Part shown: piece after piece, positions 45,501-57,139 of the stretch | Layout: each line of letters begins with the position of its first letter | Numbering within the stretch: the stretch's first letter is position 1 | Assembly: GCA_030248135.1 (NCBI GenBank) | Contig: JASANC010002358.1 | Span: forward strand, 1-64,000 | Origin: Theristus sp. LFF4_11 | Lineage: Eukaryota > Nematoda > Chromadorea > Monhysterida > Xyalidae | Direction of reading: 5' to 3' | DNA length: 64,000 nt | Made by a program: the position numbers and the translations under genes | Notes under the pieces: generated by a model | What the model saw: the letters and a program-made list of their open reading frames with translations, nothing else | Told to the model about the DNA's origin: nothing | Databases searched by the model: none

Positions 45501-46522
45501 AAACTTGTATTTGCATTGTCATCATTAGAAAATGGAGTATGAGTATTCAGCTGATGATGACTTAAATAGCAAAATTGGCTCAAATTTGTAAATTTCAATA
45601 GCCAATCAACGTAGCGGAACGGACCTGACTTACATACACAGTTACTATCTTAGTATTATAGATGCTTATCCAATTAAATTGAAAACAAATTGTTTGCCAA
45701 CCTAGCAATCCTGTACATCGCGACGATTTTGCTGCTTGTCTTCAAAGAAGCGTTTCTCATCAAGACTGCTCTCGAAAAGCACTGGATCAACGAAACATCA
45801 ATCACTAGCAAAAACTCGAACGCTGATTGGCCGCCGGAACTGATAACACTGATCAATGAAAATCGATCTGTCAACATCGGCTGGTCACTGGTGGCTGCTG
45901 TCTTTGCGACACTTCTGGGCCCAGTTTCAAGAAAAACTGCACAGTTTTGTTGCTGTTGGATTGTGCGCGTCTTTTTGGATTTTTTTTCAGTGGATTAAAA
46001 GCGATCAACGCAGCAACAAATTCATTCATGCAGTTGGTCATTTGCGATCAACAACTCCAATTCTAGTGTCCTGTCCTCAATGTTCAGTTTGCCCAATGCT
46101 TGATTGTCTGGCTTTATCAGCCTCCAATTCGAGTTCAGTTTGAGTTGTATTAGCAAATGCAATGCACCTGCAACGGAAAACTAAAGAATTGATTGAATGA
46201 AACTAATGTTGGCGCTTTTGATCAGTCATGCGGATGCGGCCAATCCACAGTACCAGAATTGACTCCATGAATGTTCGCATTCACAGTTGATGGTCTCCTC
46301 AACCATTCAACAGTTCAAAACCACCCGCCCGTTCCTACTTTCCTTGCAACTGGGCCCACCAACCAGCTGATCTGTTCGTCGTATTTGTACGCCAGCAACG
46401 GACTGGCAATTCGCAGTAGCAGACGTCAAATGGAGCGACGACACCGCCTGCAGACTGCGATCATGTCGACGTGCCGACCGGACGTGGCACTCGTCATCAG
46501 GGCACATATGACACTCTTGTGA
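42537..46522 (+). CDS. Four-TM protein, TMEM178/claudin-superfamily-like
   Basis: Five exons: 42537-42867, 43016-43120, 43416-43553, 45706-45923 and 46367-46522; 315 residues in phase. TM1 lies at about 8-25 (VLLCNACAMFLLSFFTDYWY), followed by a long extracellular loop ending with FATNASTTATLFLFSKHG and LYREC, comparable to the claudin/PMP22 GLW-C signature; then TM2 (LLVFGCIAVSLVLVSTAIGI), TM3 (AILYIATILLLVF), a second loop and TM4 (GWSLVAAVFATLLGP). NIGWSLVAAVF resembles the GYSWSIFCAW entry to TM4 in TMEM178. The cytosolic tail is Arg-rich. The TMEM178 link is by resemblance and moderate; membership of the four-TM claudin-like group is surer. The donor of exon 4 (CCA|GTTTCA) is weak. Intron 3 holds a tandem repeat. 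Confidence 0.65.
44690..45360 (+). repeat. Degenerate tandem repeat, unit about 115 bp
   Basis: Inside intron 3 of the four-TM gene. The unit contains CCCGCTTACCCTAACCTAAG followed by CCAAGCCTTTT; GCC landmarks occur near 44758, 44871, 44984, 45104 and 45337 (the last gap is about two units). Confidence 0.65.
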
Positions 46523-46689
46523 ATGGTGACATTCAGCAAAACACACATTGTTGGTAGATGTTGATTCGCTGTGCTGTGCGTGTTTGAATTGAATGGAACG
46601 TGTCACGTGGTGAATTCGCCAATGTACATTTTTACATAATACGGAGGTTGGGTAGTTTTATATAATTCGGCTTCGGAAACTAAGGTATC

Positions 46690-46960
46690 ATCTTATTCTT
46701 GGTCCCGAGACTCAATGCGCTCATGGACAGGTAAGCAGCAGCGAGCAGCATGCGTAACGCGGGAATTCAAAACTGGTAAAGTGATCAGTCTCTCTTCAGG
46801 CTATTTTGAATTGCAGCATAAAGATTGATACAGGTCCTACGTCTCAAACGCACGAATCGCAGAAGCCAAAAAACTCAATACCAATAGAGTTCGAGGCAAA
46901 TTTCCGTGAAAAAAGGTTTCTCCGGTGCCACCTCGAGTGCAGTGAGCACGCTTTTCGACC
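46690..46960. repeat. Dispersed repeat, copy A (copy B about 48545-48760)
   Basis: Shared blocks in the same order: GCGGGAATTCAAAA, TAAAGTGATC, GGCTATTTTGAATTGC, AAGATTGA and cgaatcgcag/tgagtcgcag. Copy A is between the four-TM gene and MED19; copy B is in a MED19 intron. Confidence 0.55.
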
Positions 46961-47069
46961 AACGCCAATGTTCACGACATGGCAATAAATTCAGAGGCAG
47001 ATTCACCACGTTCCGCTGGTGTGTTTGCGACTGTGCAACGTTAAGACAACGTAAAATACGTGCACGCTA

Positions 47070-50000
47070 TTAAGACAAGCACTTCCGCACCACACGTTCA
47101 TCGTCTTTTTCTTCTGACAAACATCGGTATATTTTCTGAAATTTATTGCTACGACGTTTTTCTATTTGATAGACACTGAATGAAGCTGCAGTCGAAACGA
47201 ACGATAAACAAAGAGTCAATAGGCAAACGAGCATCACCAACTGGAACAACAACAAGTGAATAATAATTTTTTGGCGAAAAACACCGATTGGCGAAGAATC
47301 GTTTTTTGTACGTCACAAGTCACGTCACATATTAGACGAGCGTGGGACTCCGGTTCTGAAGTAAACAATGGAAATGGATACGGAAGGGCTCAATTCATCG
47401 TTTAATGTTTTGCAAAAACACGACAAAAAACAAGCACCTACCTTTTTCTTCTTCTCTTTCTTCTTCTTTCGTTTCTTTTCTTTCTCATCGTCCTTTCGTT
47501 GTTTTCGCTTTTTATCGCTGTCGAGATCTTAAAATAAAAAGAATTCATTGCGTACAGTTCGATTCGCTCTCAATTGGTTGGTTCTTGTTGATTTGCTTGG
47601 TTGATCACCAAACACTACAGTCTAACTCAATAACCTAACCAACACGCTGATTGGTTGGTTGCTGCATGCATTGCTGTGCACGAATTACTGAGAATCACGA
47701 AGTTCGGCTTGCACAGAATGCAATCATTACGTGACCACCAACCAATCAGCTAGTTGGATATGTTATTGAGTTAGACTGTACGTATAAAAGTCTCAGTGGC
47801 AATGGGCTCAAACCACCAATCAGTGCGTCCGTAACAATTCAGCATTGCCAAGGCAGCCACCTTTTTCGTCGTCATGCTCCAGCGACCGTTTGTGTTTCAT
47901 TGGTTTGCTCGCACGCTCATCCTCGCCGGTCACTGCGTTGCAAAACGCTCTGCTGCTCTCAGGCAACTGAAACAAAAGACAAACTTCAAGGATTTGAACA
48001 GTCGCAGTTGATGAATTTCTTGGCCAGCTCTGCACTCCAGAGCCTCGGTGAGAAAAGCCACCTCTAGGAATAGAAAAAACCGGTTTTTTATAGTTTGTGA
48101 AAAGAAACCGGTTTCTTTTCACGGGTTTAAAACTGTTTTAAAACAGGACTTTCATCTCGAAAATGGTTTTCCAGCTTCAGAATATTGCTCTGGATTTTGC
48201 CAAACACACAATTGAGCAAGAAAAGCTGGCTAAAACCTGTTCTTGTCGGTTTTGTGAACAATAATCAACGATGTTTTAGTCACCAACAGGCATAGAACTC
48301 AATAACACAATTGAGTGGTGGATTCGATGACTAAAAATTTAGATTTGTTTTGACGATTGAAATTCAGATTTTCTGTTGGTAAAAAACCGGTTTTTTTATT
48401 TTTGGCGTGAAAAGAAACCGGTTAAAAACCGTTTTTAATTAAAAAACCGGTTTCTTTTTATGAAAAAAACGGTTTCTTTTCCGTGCCATCCATACACCTA
48501 TATAGCTAATATGGCAATTATTCTATCGCTAACTAGATAGTTAGTACGATTTTTTATTTTGGTTCCGAGATAGATAGACAATAAGCGCAGAGATAGATAA
48601 ACAGTCCCATACATGACGCGGGAATTCAAAATTCTTAAAGTGATCCGAGAGTCCCCTAAATGGGGGCCGAGTCACGTGGGCTATTTTGAATTGCCACATG
48701 AAGATTGAAACTAGTTCCCTTTCGTCGTCTGCAAGCAAACGTATTGAGTCGCAGATCCCAAAAATTGACAATAGATATCGAAACGACCCTATCAAAAAAA
48801 TAAAGAACAGCTTTGAATTCCCTTTGTAAAGCCTCAGCCAACATCGGAAACAGTGTCTCATTGGTGGCAAAGACAACGATACAAACGGGACGACAGATGT
48901 TTTTTTCTGTGACTGTCTAAACCAAGCCAACCAAGACACAAGCAACGCTTAATTCGACTTACAGGCCCAACATTCAATTTGAAGCCGGCCAGTTGACTGG
49001 AAGTGAGGTGTGCAATCTCCTTGCCCGTGATCGGTGGCTTCTCAATCAAGGTCTTCAGACCACTGAAGAAAACGCAATTCAGTAATAATTGGCATTAGCA
49101 CGTTGAGTTGCGCAAAGTTCTAAACAAACGAGAATATTGCAGTAGTGCAATCAATGATTCAAACACAACATTGTTCTTGTCCACTACAATCGAACTTTAC
49201 ATTCTAGGCAATCAGCTGATTGGTTGGCAATCACGTGAAGCAGGCATTCTAGGCAGAACAGACTCCGCCCCACAGCAATGCCTGCACAGGAAGGCATGCT
49301 GCATGCATGTCACTTTTAGATCAACAAACGAACACGATATGACATGAGAAACACCAACCTCGTGTCGTGTTGCTGCATTGGTCTATCAACATTGCCAGGC
49401 ACATTGTGTAGAAAGGCACTGAGCTCTCTTCGTTCGTGATTCAACGACGACAAACGATTGTATACCGAGTCGAGACCATAATGAGAAAGCAGATTGGTGC
49501 TGCCCGACAACGGATTCGGCTCTGCAAGCAAGCAACAAATGAACGTTCGCCATAATTGCCAATTCAAGTGCTCTTCAAATTCAATTGAGTGCTACTACGG
49601 TACTACCCAACTTTTGCAAGCAAACATTTTCAGGTAATTAAAAAAGTAGCTGGCAAAAAAGTTTGTACTCAGGTAAGGGTTAAAAAGGCAGATTAGAAAA
49701 TTTCTGGGGGAGGCGCCCGACGACGCCCCTCCCCCCATAAAGCAACTATGACGCCACGCCAGTCGAAATTTAAAACAAAAAAGTCCACTGAACTGAATCA
49801 TCAATCGAAGCAAAAATATGAATATGAACCTGCCAGGTAAACGCGTGAATGAATTTTCGTGAAGGAAAACGCCCATGAATTTCGTCTGCATAACGATTCG
49901 ACATTGCATACATTCCTTAACAAACAATAAAACTCACTCGGTAATTCCGGTTTTATCAGATGAAACGGCGATACAAACGTTGCGCCGCCGGATCGAAGCG

Positions 50001-50100
50001 AAATTTTTGTGCGCAACGTGCCGGTGCTACCGATTCCTTCATCTGCTGCAGCAGACGCAGACGTAATCGGTGACTGCGACGACGTGCTCGGGGAATCCAT
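47070..50100 (-). CDS. MED19: Mediator complex subunit 19
   Basis: Six exons: 50100-49938, 49521-49359, 49062-48963, 47966-47861, 47527-47442 and 47135-47070; 227 residues, close to the usual length. Conserved MED19 order: a Ser/Thr-rich N-terminus, [10 protein letters not shown], then [59 protein letters not shown], and a long Lys/Arg/Glu tail ([20 protein letters not shown]). It is a head-module-associated subunit of Mediator in the nucleus. The last exon ([16 protein letters not shown]...) is the least certain. It is divergent from IFT70, start codons 812 bases apart. Confidence 0.93.
47616..47780. mobile_element. Tc1/pogo-like hairpin MITE with TA flanks
   Basis: The clearest copy: TA then CAGTCTAACTCAATAAC at the left and GTTATTGAGTTAGACTG then TA at the right, 165 bases. 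TA target duplication and CAGTC termini fit the Tc1/mariner-pogo superfamily. It is in MED19 intron 4. Confidence 0.7.
48070..48485. repeat. Cluster of AAACCGGTTT palindromes
   Basis: In MED19 intron 3. AAACCGGTTT or a close variant occurs about six times, usually next to GTGAAAAGA or TCTTTTCAC, forming nested short inverted repeats. Confidence 0.55.
49183..49310. mobile_element. Partial Tc1/pogo-like hairpin MITE
   Basis: Left end TACAATCGAACTTTACATTC and arm CAGCTGATTGGTTGGCAATC; the right terminus is degraded. In MED19 intron 2. Confidence 0.45.
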
Positions 50101-50721
50101 TTTGTACAAAAGCTGCAATAAATAATCAATCGGTAAAACGGTCCCCAAATGTCGATTTTGGACCTGCTGAGTGCTGAGTGCTGACGCTGAGTGCTGTGCT
50201 GGCTGTTTCTGTTTTACAAGGTAATGTCAAAGAAAATTTTTGTCAAACTTTCCAAAAATTGTGCCAAAAATGACGTTTTCAGTTTTTAAAGAGCATATCA
50301 GTTTTCAGAGAAAAAAATTGGTTTTTTAAATCGGCATTTTTGTTTTTTTTGCTTATTTTTTTAATTTTGCTTCTTTGTTTAACGAACAACGCTACGGGCC
50401 TACACTGATTGCGTCCGTTGCTGCGTTATGTGGTATTTTTATAATATTTGAAGCCCGCCCCAGCGATTCTGTCTGAAGACTTATTCACTTGAAAGATTGA
50501 GAAAGAGGAGAACTTGTTTTCTAAAACAAAACAAATCGAATTTCTGATTCTTTTTGTCACACAACTGAGCTCTGGCACAAAAGAAACGTGATTGGTGAAG
50601 TGCTGAAACTGCACAGAATATGCACTTTATTTGTTTTAGAAATGTAGAGTGCCACTCATAATTTCACATTGTCAAATATGCAGCAGAATAAAAATGGACC
50701 AGCGAAAATTTTGAGAAACTC

Positions 50722-50734
50722 GTTGCTAAGCAAC
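50722..50734 (+). promoter_or_regulatory. RFX-type X-box upstream of IFT70
   Basis: GTTGCTAAGCAAC is a perfect 13-base palindrome with half-sites GTTGCT and AGCAAC separated by one base, fitting the RFX consensus. It lies 179 bases before the IFT70 ATG and 621 bases before the MED19 ATG. X-boxes at this distance control ciliary genes through RFX/DAF-19. Confidence 0.65.
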
Positions 50735-50912
50735 TGTGCATTGTACCGTGGCGTTCGTGATAAAGCTGGCACACACGACACACACAGACTTCGTTTTAGC
50801 ATGAGCACTGCGTTGTGATGCACATGTCATTTCGTTCAAAACAACATCAGAAGTCTGATCTCGACATTGAAACTCGTTAATTTTCCGACTGTGAGTCGTT
50901 TGTCAAAGCAGT

Positions 50913-52153
50913 ATGGCAGGTCTGTTGGCGCCTCACATCAAAGACGGAGAGTACACAGCGACCATCTACGGAATGGTAAAAAAACTAAAAACGTTCTTCT
51001 GGTTTTATCATTGTTTTGGTTTCATAATGTGACAGTGAGTAAACCGTTACGACTTCCAGATCAAAGACAACCGTTACCAGGACGCGATTCGAGCACTCAA
51101 TCACCAGCTGGAAATCTCGCCGAATGTGAGTTTCAATTTGTTGGACTATATTCGCTTGTGTCTTTTACCCTTGCTTTTTCAAACGATTGACTGGTCACTT
51201 CAGATCCTGTCGAACTCTAAATTATAGGGAATCAGCTGATTGGTTGGGATCACGGTATGCATACTTTCTGTGCAGGCATTGCTGTGGAGGGGGAGTTTGG
51301 TTTGCACTGAAAGTATGCATGCCGTAATGCCAACCAATCAGCTGATTTCCTATAATTTAGAGCTCGACCGTACTCACCATCACCACCCGGAAAATTTTTT
51401 TCAGAGCCGTGCGGCGCTCTCCCTGCTTGGCTACTGCTGCTTTTACGTGCAAGACTTTGTCTCTGCGGTCGACTGCTACGAGCAGCTGTGCCAGCTGTAC
51501 CCTCAGAACGACGACTATCGTCTGTACTACGCACAGGCGCTGTACAATGCGAGCATGTACACGGAGGCTATGAAGGCTGCTAGTCAGGTTGGGACGAAGG
51601 CGTGCGGAACATGGAAATACAGGATCAACAAAGATGATGGAACTGCTTTTATTGCTGTTTTTCAGATTGAAAACCCAAAATATGCGAGCGCCGTGACGAA
51701 ACTGCAGGCCGCTATCAAATACAACGAGGACGAATTGCAGAACGCAAAGTCGCTCGTTGAACAATGTCCGGAAGATGACACAGACACGGACATCAATCTA
51801 GCTTGTATTGAATACAAGTTGAGTTGCATGCCTCGGATGCCTCACTCAAAATTTGGGTGCTTCGTGTGTCGTGAGGGGCTGTCGGCGAGGCGATCTTTAC
51901 ACACTGAATATTCACACCTCCTCCAACTGGACTGCTGAAACCAGCAAACAGCAGCGAGTTTTCTTTCACCTCATTTCACGCTTCAAGTTATTTAGTTGCT
52001 AACGTCGACCAACCATTACCACTTAAATTCTACGCTATCTTTAATTGATTGGTTGTTGAAATAGACAATGTCGCGCACTACGTAGTATTTGTCAATCTTT
52101 TTCGTATCCAATTCCTTTTTTAATCAGTACGGGGGGGAGATTGTTAAAAAGGG

Positions 52154-52196
<43 letters not shown>

Positions 52197-55100
52197 TTTT
52201 TTCCATAATATAAGCTGAATATATGATAACTTGACCATCTTCATTGTAATTTCGGTTGGCCTGTCGTACCAAATCAAAGCACTGATGTTGGCAGACGTTG
52301 CCTAAACAAGCCTAAACCAAAACCTAATCCTAAAGCCTAATTCAAAGCTAAACATAATCCTGACCTAATCCTAACCTAAGTCAAGCCTTTTCAAGAAGGA
52401 GGATGTCAGAACAATTGCGTTTTGAACAAGTTCTTGTTGAGTGCGGAGCGTGTGCAGGCGCGCTAGTGGATCATGAGCATGAGCATGCCGATGCCCGTGC
52501 GCGTGCGCTTTAGTAATGAAGCTTTAGGGTAATTTCAACGATTTTGCAGCAAAATTTAGCGTTTTTCCTTCAAAATTTAAGCGAAAAATTATCATGGGGG
52601 GGTGGGGGGGTTGGACCCCCCCCACAGAAAATTTTGAAAAAATGCACCCCCCCATGGGACCCCCCTGGGGGGGGGGGTCCCACGTTACTAGGGTTGTTAA
52701 ACAAAAATGAAAATTTTTTTTTTTAAAAAAAAAGTGATTAAAAAAAAAACAAAAATGCCGATTTTTTTTTTTAAAAAAAAAATTCGAAAAATTTTCCTCT
52801 AATATGCTCTGAAAACCTCAATTTTGGCACAATTTTTCGAAAGTTCAACAAAAATTTTCTTTGATTATACCTCGTAAAACCTTTAGCAGTCGATTTTGGG
52901 CCGTTTTACCGACTGATTTTAGGCTTCGACAACATCTGCGATGAAGTTTTTGAGCGTCCCAAAGCTTAGCCTACCATTTCCGATGCAGATAAGGTGACGA
53001 TTCGCCTCGCAGAGCGTCCGATTGTGCTCGCTGCTCCGTTTGCAAGCGCTACGTTGTCTGGTTGCTGCTTCGTGTCGTGTCGTCGCGACACCATCAGAAG
53101 AATTGATCGAATTTCAAGGCGGTATGTTTGTCTTCACTTTAGCATTAGCTTAGCTGGGGACAATTAGTGACGTTTTGGAGGTCAAAACACAAGAAGAGGC
53201 ATGGTGACGGTTTGGAAAAGGGGTAATTGAGGTCACCAAAACAAAATCTGCAAAGTTCCGCCATACGGGAGTCATTCGGGAGGCGCTTGCATATCATATG
53301 TGGTTCTTCGGACTCCCTGATTGATTTAGCACAACTTTGATTTTTGAAATTTTTTTTTTTAAAAAAAAAATTTTTTTTTTTAAAAAAAAAACAAAAATGA
53401 CGATTTTTGTTTTTTTTAACAACCCTACACGTTACCATAGGTTGGACCCCCCCCTCACTTTTTGGTCGGCACCCCCCCCCCCCCACGGTACCATACCCCC
53501 CCTCGAAATTTTTTTTGGGCCCACGGTACTGACACCCCCCCACACCCCCCATGAAATTTTGTCTGGCGGAGACCCCCCCCCAAAATTTTCCGTACACCCT
53601 AAAATTTTTTTCGAAAATCATGATTTTTTTGTCTATAAAGTCCATAATATAAGCTGAATATATGATAACTTGACCATCTTCATTGCAATTTCAACGATTT
53701 TGCAGCAAAATTTAGCGTTTTTCCTTCAAAATTTTAGCGAAAAATTATCATGGGGGGGGGGGGGGCCCCCCCCCCATGGGACCCCCTCGGGGGGGTCCCC
53801 CGTTTCCCTAGGTTGCACCGCCCCTACCCTTTTGTTGGGCACCCCCCCCCTCCGGCACCATACCCCCCTTCGAAAATTGTTTTGGGCCCACGGTACTGTT
53901 TTTAATTGTCTTTTTTATTCTAGTCCGGTGAATACGCAGCAGCAATGAAGCGAGTGCAGCAGGTCATCAACAGACAGGGCTACAAGGCTGATCTCGGCTA
54001 CACGCTGGCGCTCTGCTGCTACCGACAGCATCAATACGCACAAGCACTGAGGCACATCGCGGACATCATCGACAGAGGCATCAAGGAGCACCCTGGTAAA
54101 TAAAGTGCAAGTGAGAGGCACGCTCATGGCACGTTTTTCTGGCCAGGTGATGAAACGAATCAAGCTGACAGTTATGAACACGTGCTGTTACTTTTTTTAC
54201 AGAGCTAGCAGTTGGAGCACGCAGTGACGGCGTGGACGCATCGTCCGTCGGCAACACGATGGCGCTGCGAGAAAGTGCTCTGGTTGAAGCATTCAATCTG
54301 AAAGCGGCCATTGAATACAATCTGAAGAATCGTAAGTGAACGAGGCGCTTCGAACGGGAATGCAAACAAAAACAACGAACTGGCCCCGATCTTTCTCAAA
54401 GTTCCGTCCGTCTATTTTGTGCTGAGCACGTTCAACGTCAAACAGCACGGTTTTTCTCAGCGGAAGCAGCGTCGGAGGCGTTGAACGACATGCCGCCGCG
54501 CGCACAGGAGGAGCTGGACCCGGTGACGCTGCACAACCAGGCGCTCGTGAACATGGACGCCGCGCCGGCGGACGGCTTTGCAAAGCTGCAGTTCCTGCTA
54601 CAGCAGAACCCTTGCCCGCCGGAGACGTTTGCGAACCTGCTGCTGTTGTACTGCAAATATGAGGTCATTGGAATCGCTTTGGAAAACGTTTTGCGATTTG
54701 AAATGTTTCAATGTGCTGACCTGCGTGCAGGTCTTTCGTCCCAGTTGCCAAATGGGTTGCATTTGATAACTTCCTTCAGCACTCATTTGTGTCTTGCAAA
54801 TGTTTTGGAGTTTTTTTGAATGCAAAACTTTACTATTTGTTTCAGTATTTTGACATGGCAGCTGATGTACTCGCCGAGAACGCTCATCTGACCTACAAGC
54901 ATTTGACGCAGGTAAAGAATCAATCTTGCCACCCAATGCAGAATCAGACATACAGTCGAATGTCGTAACTTTCGTTTAAGCTGATTTTCATGTGGAAAGG
55001 TTATCCTAATTCAAAGAAATCATCAAAAACATTTTGCTCACTGCAGTATCTCTACGATTTCCTGGATGCAATGATCACGCAACAGACGTCACCAGAGGAC

Positions 55101-57055
55101 TCTTATTTGAAATTCGATCAGTTAGCCAACCAGCAAATGGACCAACTGAGGAAGGCCGCAAAGAAGGTGCAAGACGCTCGGCAGCTGCACCAGGAGGACG
55201 CCATAAAACAGGCCGGGCGAGCGTTCGATGAGGTGCTGCAGCGGTCGGTCAGTCGCACAGCGACGTTCATTCTTCAGTGAGAAACTGATTGGTGGACAGT
55301 GTGCCTTTACTTCACACTTGATCTCAAACGATTGTTTCACAACACTAGCACAAACAAACCCACTGGCATAATTGCAACGTCACACTGTGTTTGTTGTGAG
55401 CTCATGCTAAATACCTAAAAGTTCAATCGTCCATTCTTTGCTGAATCCAGCCCAGCCAGTCTAACCGTATTGTCCGTATTCCGTGATTTCTGATTTCGTG
55501 TTTTCTCCAGCTACCTGCCGGTACTGATGGGCCAGGCGAAAATCTACTGGGATCTCTCCGAGTTCACTCAAGTCGAGAAGATCTTCCGCAAATCGGTGGA
55601 GTTCTGCAGCGAGCACGACGTCTGGCGACTGAACGTCGCGCACACGCTGTTCATGCAGCAGAGCGCCGGCAAGTTCCAGGACGCCGCGAAGTTCTACGAA
55701 CCGATCGTGAAAAAGAATTATGACAAGGTGCAGTCGTTTTGGAGAAAAAATACTAGAAAGAAACCTGGTCGATGTCTCTTCAAACATTGGAAAGCTTTTT
55801 TTGTCGTCAGTTTTGTGTCTATCTGGTTGAAAAAATCTCGATCATGCCACAGATCCTGGACGTCAGCGCGATCGTGTTGGCAAACCTGTGTGTCTGCTAC
55901 ATCATGTCCAATCAAAACGAAGAGGTAAATTGGCCATTATGCCCGAATTTGCGTGGTTTGCTGCAGCAAGCAGCTTGTCAGACAAACGGTTATCATTGCC
56001 TATTAACACCCGTCTGTCACTTCTATATTTGAAAGCATCTGATAAATAAAATTATTTGCTTTCGATCGAACCGACACAATTTCCAGCGCTGCAGTTTTCC
56101 TTTACTCGAACGAAATACAAATTGATTTCTTCTCAGGCTGAAGAACTGATGCGCAAAGTTGAGAAGGAGGAGGAACAAATGGCATACGAGTTTCCCGATC
56201 GCAAGATTTATCATTTGTGCATCATAAACCTGGTCATTGGGTAGGCGCGATGGTTTTTTGACTGTTCCACACTGAAAGTGAGCGGTGTACAATAGGTTCC
56301 CATAAATATTCCATACACTTTTTTGCAGCACCCTGTATTGTTCCAAGGGCAACTATGAGTTTGGCATCTCCCGTGTGATCAAAGCAATGGAGCCATTCCC
56401 AAAGAAACTCGGCACGGACACGTGGTACTACGCGAAGCGCTGTTTTCTGTCGTTGACTGAGAATCTGGTGAAGCACATGATTGTGGTGCGCGACTCGGTG
56501 CTGCACGAATGCCTCGAGTTCTTGCAGCAATGCGAAAGTTGGTGGCAGTCCCAAGTACAAAATGGCCGATTAAACAGGGCTTGTTTTTTCAGAGTGCAAG
56601 GGGCGCGCGAAATTTGAATGAAAGAAGAAAGTGTGTGTCAAATTGGACGTGTTTTTTGAACGAATTGTACATCTACACCGGGCACGCCTATTGTTCGCAA
56701 AAAAAAACAAACAAACGCACAGGCACTCGTGGCACCTCATGTTTTATGGCAACGGTCCATGTGACACGTTAGACTAAACGTGCACGGGCAAACACAAATT
56801 CGGACTTCAGATTGGCTAATTATTGGGAATGAACTTAATCGAAGAAATAATCGGTTCTAACACACAAAAAAATGACGCATTTCCACTGAACCTTTCACGT
56901 GAGCATATGCTTCATTGGTTTCAGTGTTTGGCAAGCAAATCCCCACTGTGCTCGACGGTCCACTGCAAGAGGCCGAGGTGAACGCAGGCAAGAACACCGT
57001 GACGTATGAGGCGCGACTACTGCGTGCACTGCTGCTCCAAGTGATGCACAATTGA
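50913..57055 (+). CDS. IFT70: Intraflagellar transport protein 70 (TTC30 / DYF-1)
   Basis: Fourteen exons: 50913-50975, 51060-51125, 51405-51587, 51666-51818, 53924-54095, 54203-54331, 54461-54663, 54846-54911, 55047-55243, 55511-55727, 55853-55924, 56137-56240, 56329-56537 and 56925-57055; about 654 residues, the usual length. It starts MAGLLAPHIKDGEYTATIY and carries TPR helices throughout. Signature segments: SLLGYCCFYVQDFVSA, VEAFNLKAAIEYNLKN, LQFLLQQNPCPPETF, VEKIFRKSVEF, LGTDTWYYAKRCFLS and the C-terminal NAGKNTVTYEARLL. IFT70 is an IFT-B core subunit moving cargo along cilia. All joins are in phase except exon 4 to 5, where the last base before frame continuity (TACAAG|TTGAGT) lacks a GT. 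Intron 4 (2.1 kb) is full of repeats. It is convergent with the next gene, the stops 84 bases apart. Confidence 0.95.
51209..51368. mobile_element. Tc1/pogo-like hairpin MITE in IFT70 intron 2
   Basis: 160-base near-perfect palindrome: GTCGAACTCTAAATTATAGG at the left and its inverse with few mismatches at the right; TATGCATACTTTC occurs in both inner arms. Confidence 0.65.
52203..53910. repeat. Nested repeats in IFT70 intron 4
   Basis: A unit beginning ccataatataagctgaatat and running through gcgaaaaattatcatggggg into C/G homopolymers occurs at 53641-53850 and, split by an insertion, at 52203-52253 plus 52531-52700. A second block (taggttg..acc, then cggcacc, cataccccc, ttgggcccacggtactg) occurs at about 53440-53530 and 53808-53900. 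Confidence 0.6.
52254..52528. mobile_element. 275-base insertion flanked by 8-base duplications
   Basis: It interrupts the repeat unit that is intact at 53641. Flanks are GTAATTTC on both sides (52246-52253 and 52529-52536); the uninterrupted copy has GCAATTTC once. No inverted termini are evident. It contains tcctaacctaagtcaagcc, shared with the 115-bp tandem repeat at 44.7-45.4 kb. Confidence 0.6.
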
Positions 57056-57139
57056 CTTCTGATAGTAGTTTCTAATTTTACAGTGATTTTATTGAAAATT
57101 GTGAGTAAGTTTAGCATTAGTAAGTCCATTTTGTGCCAG

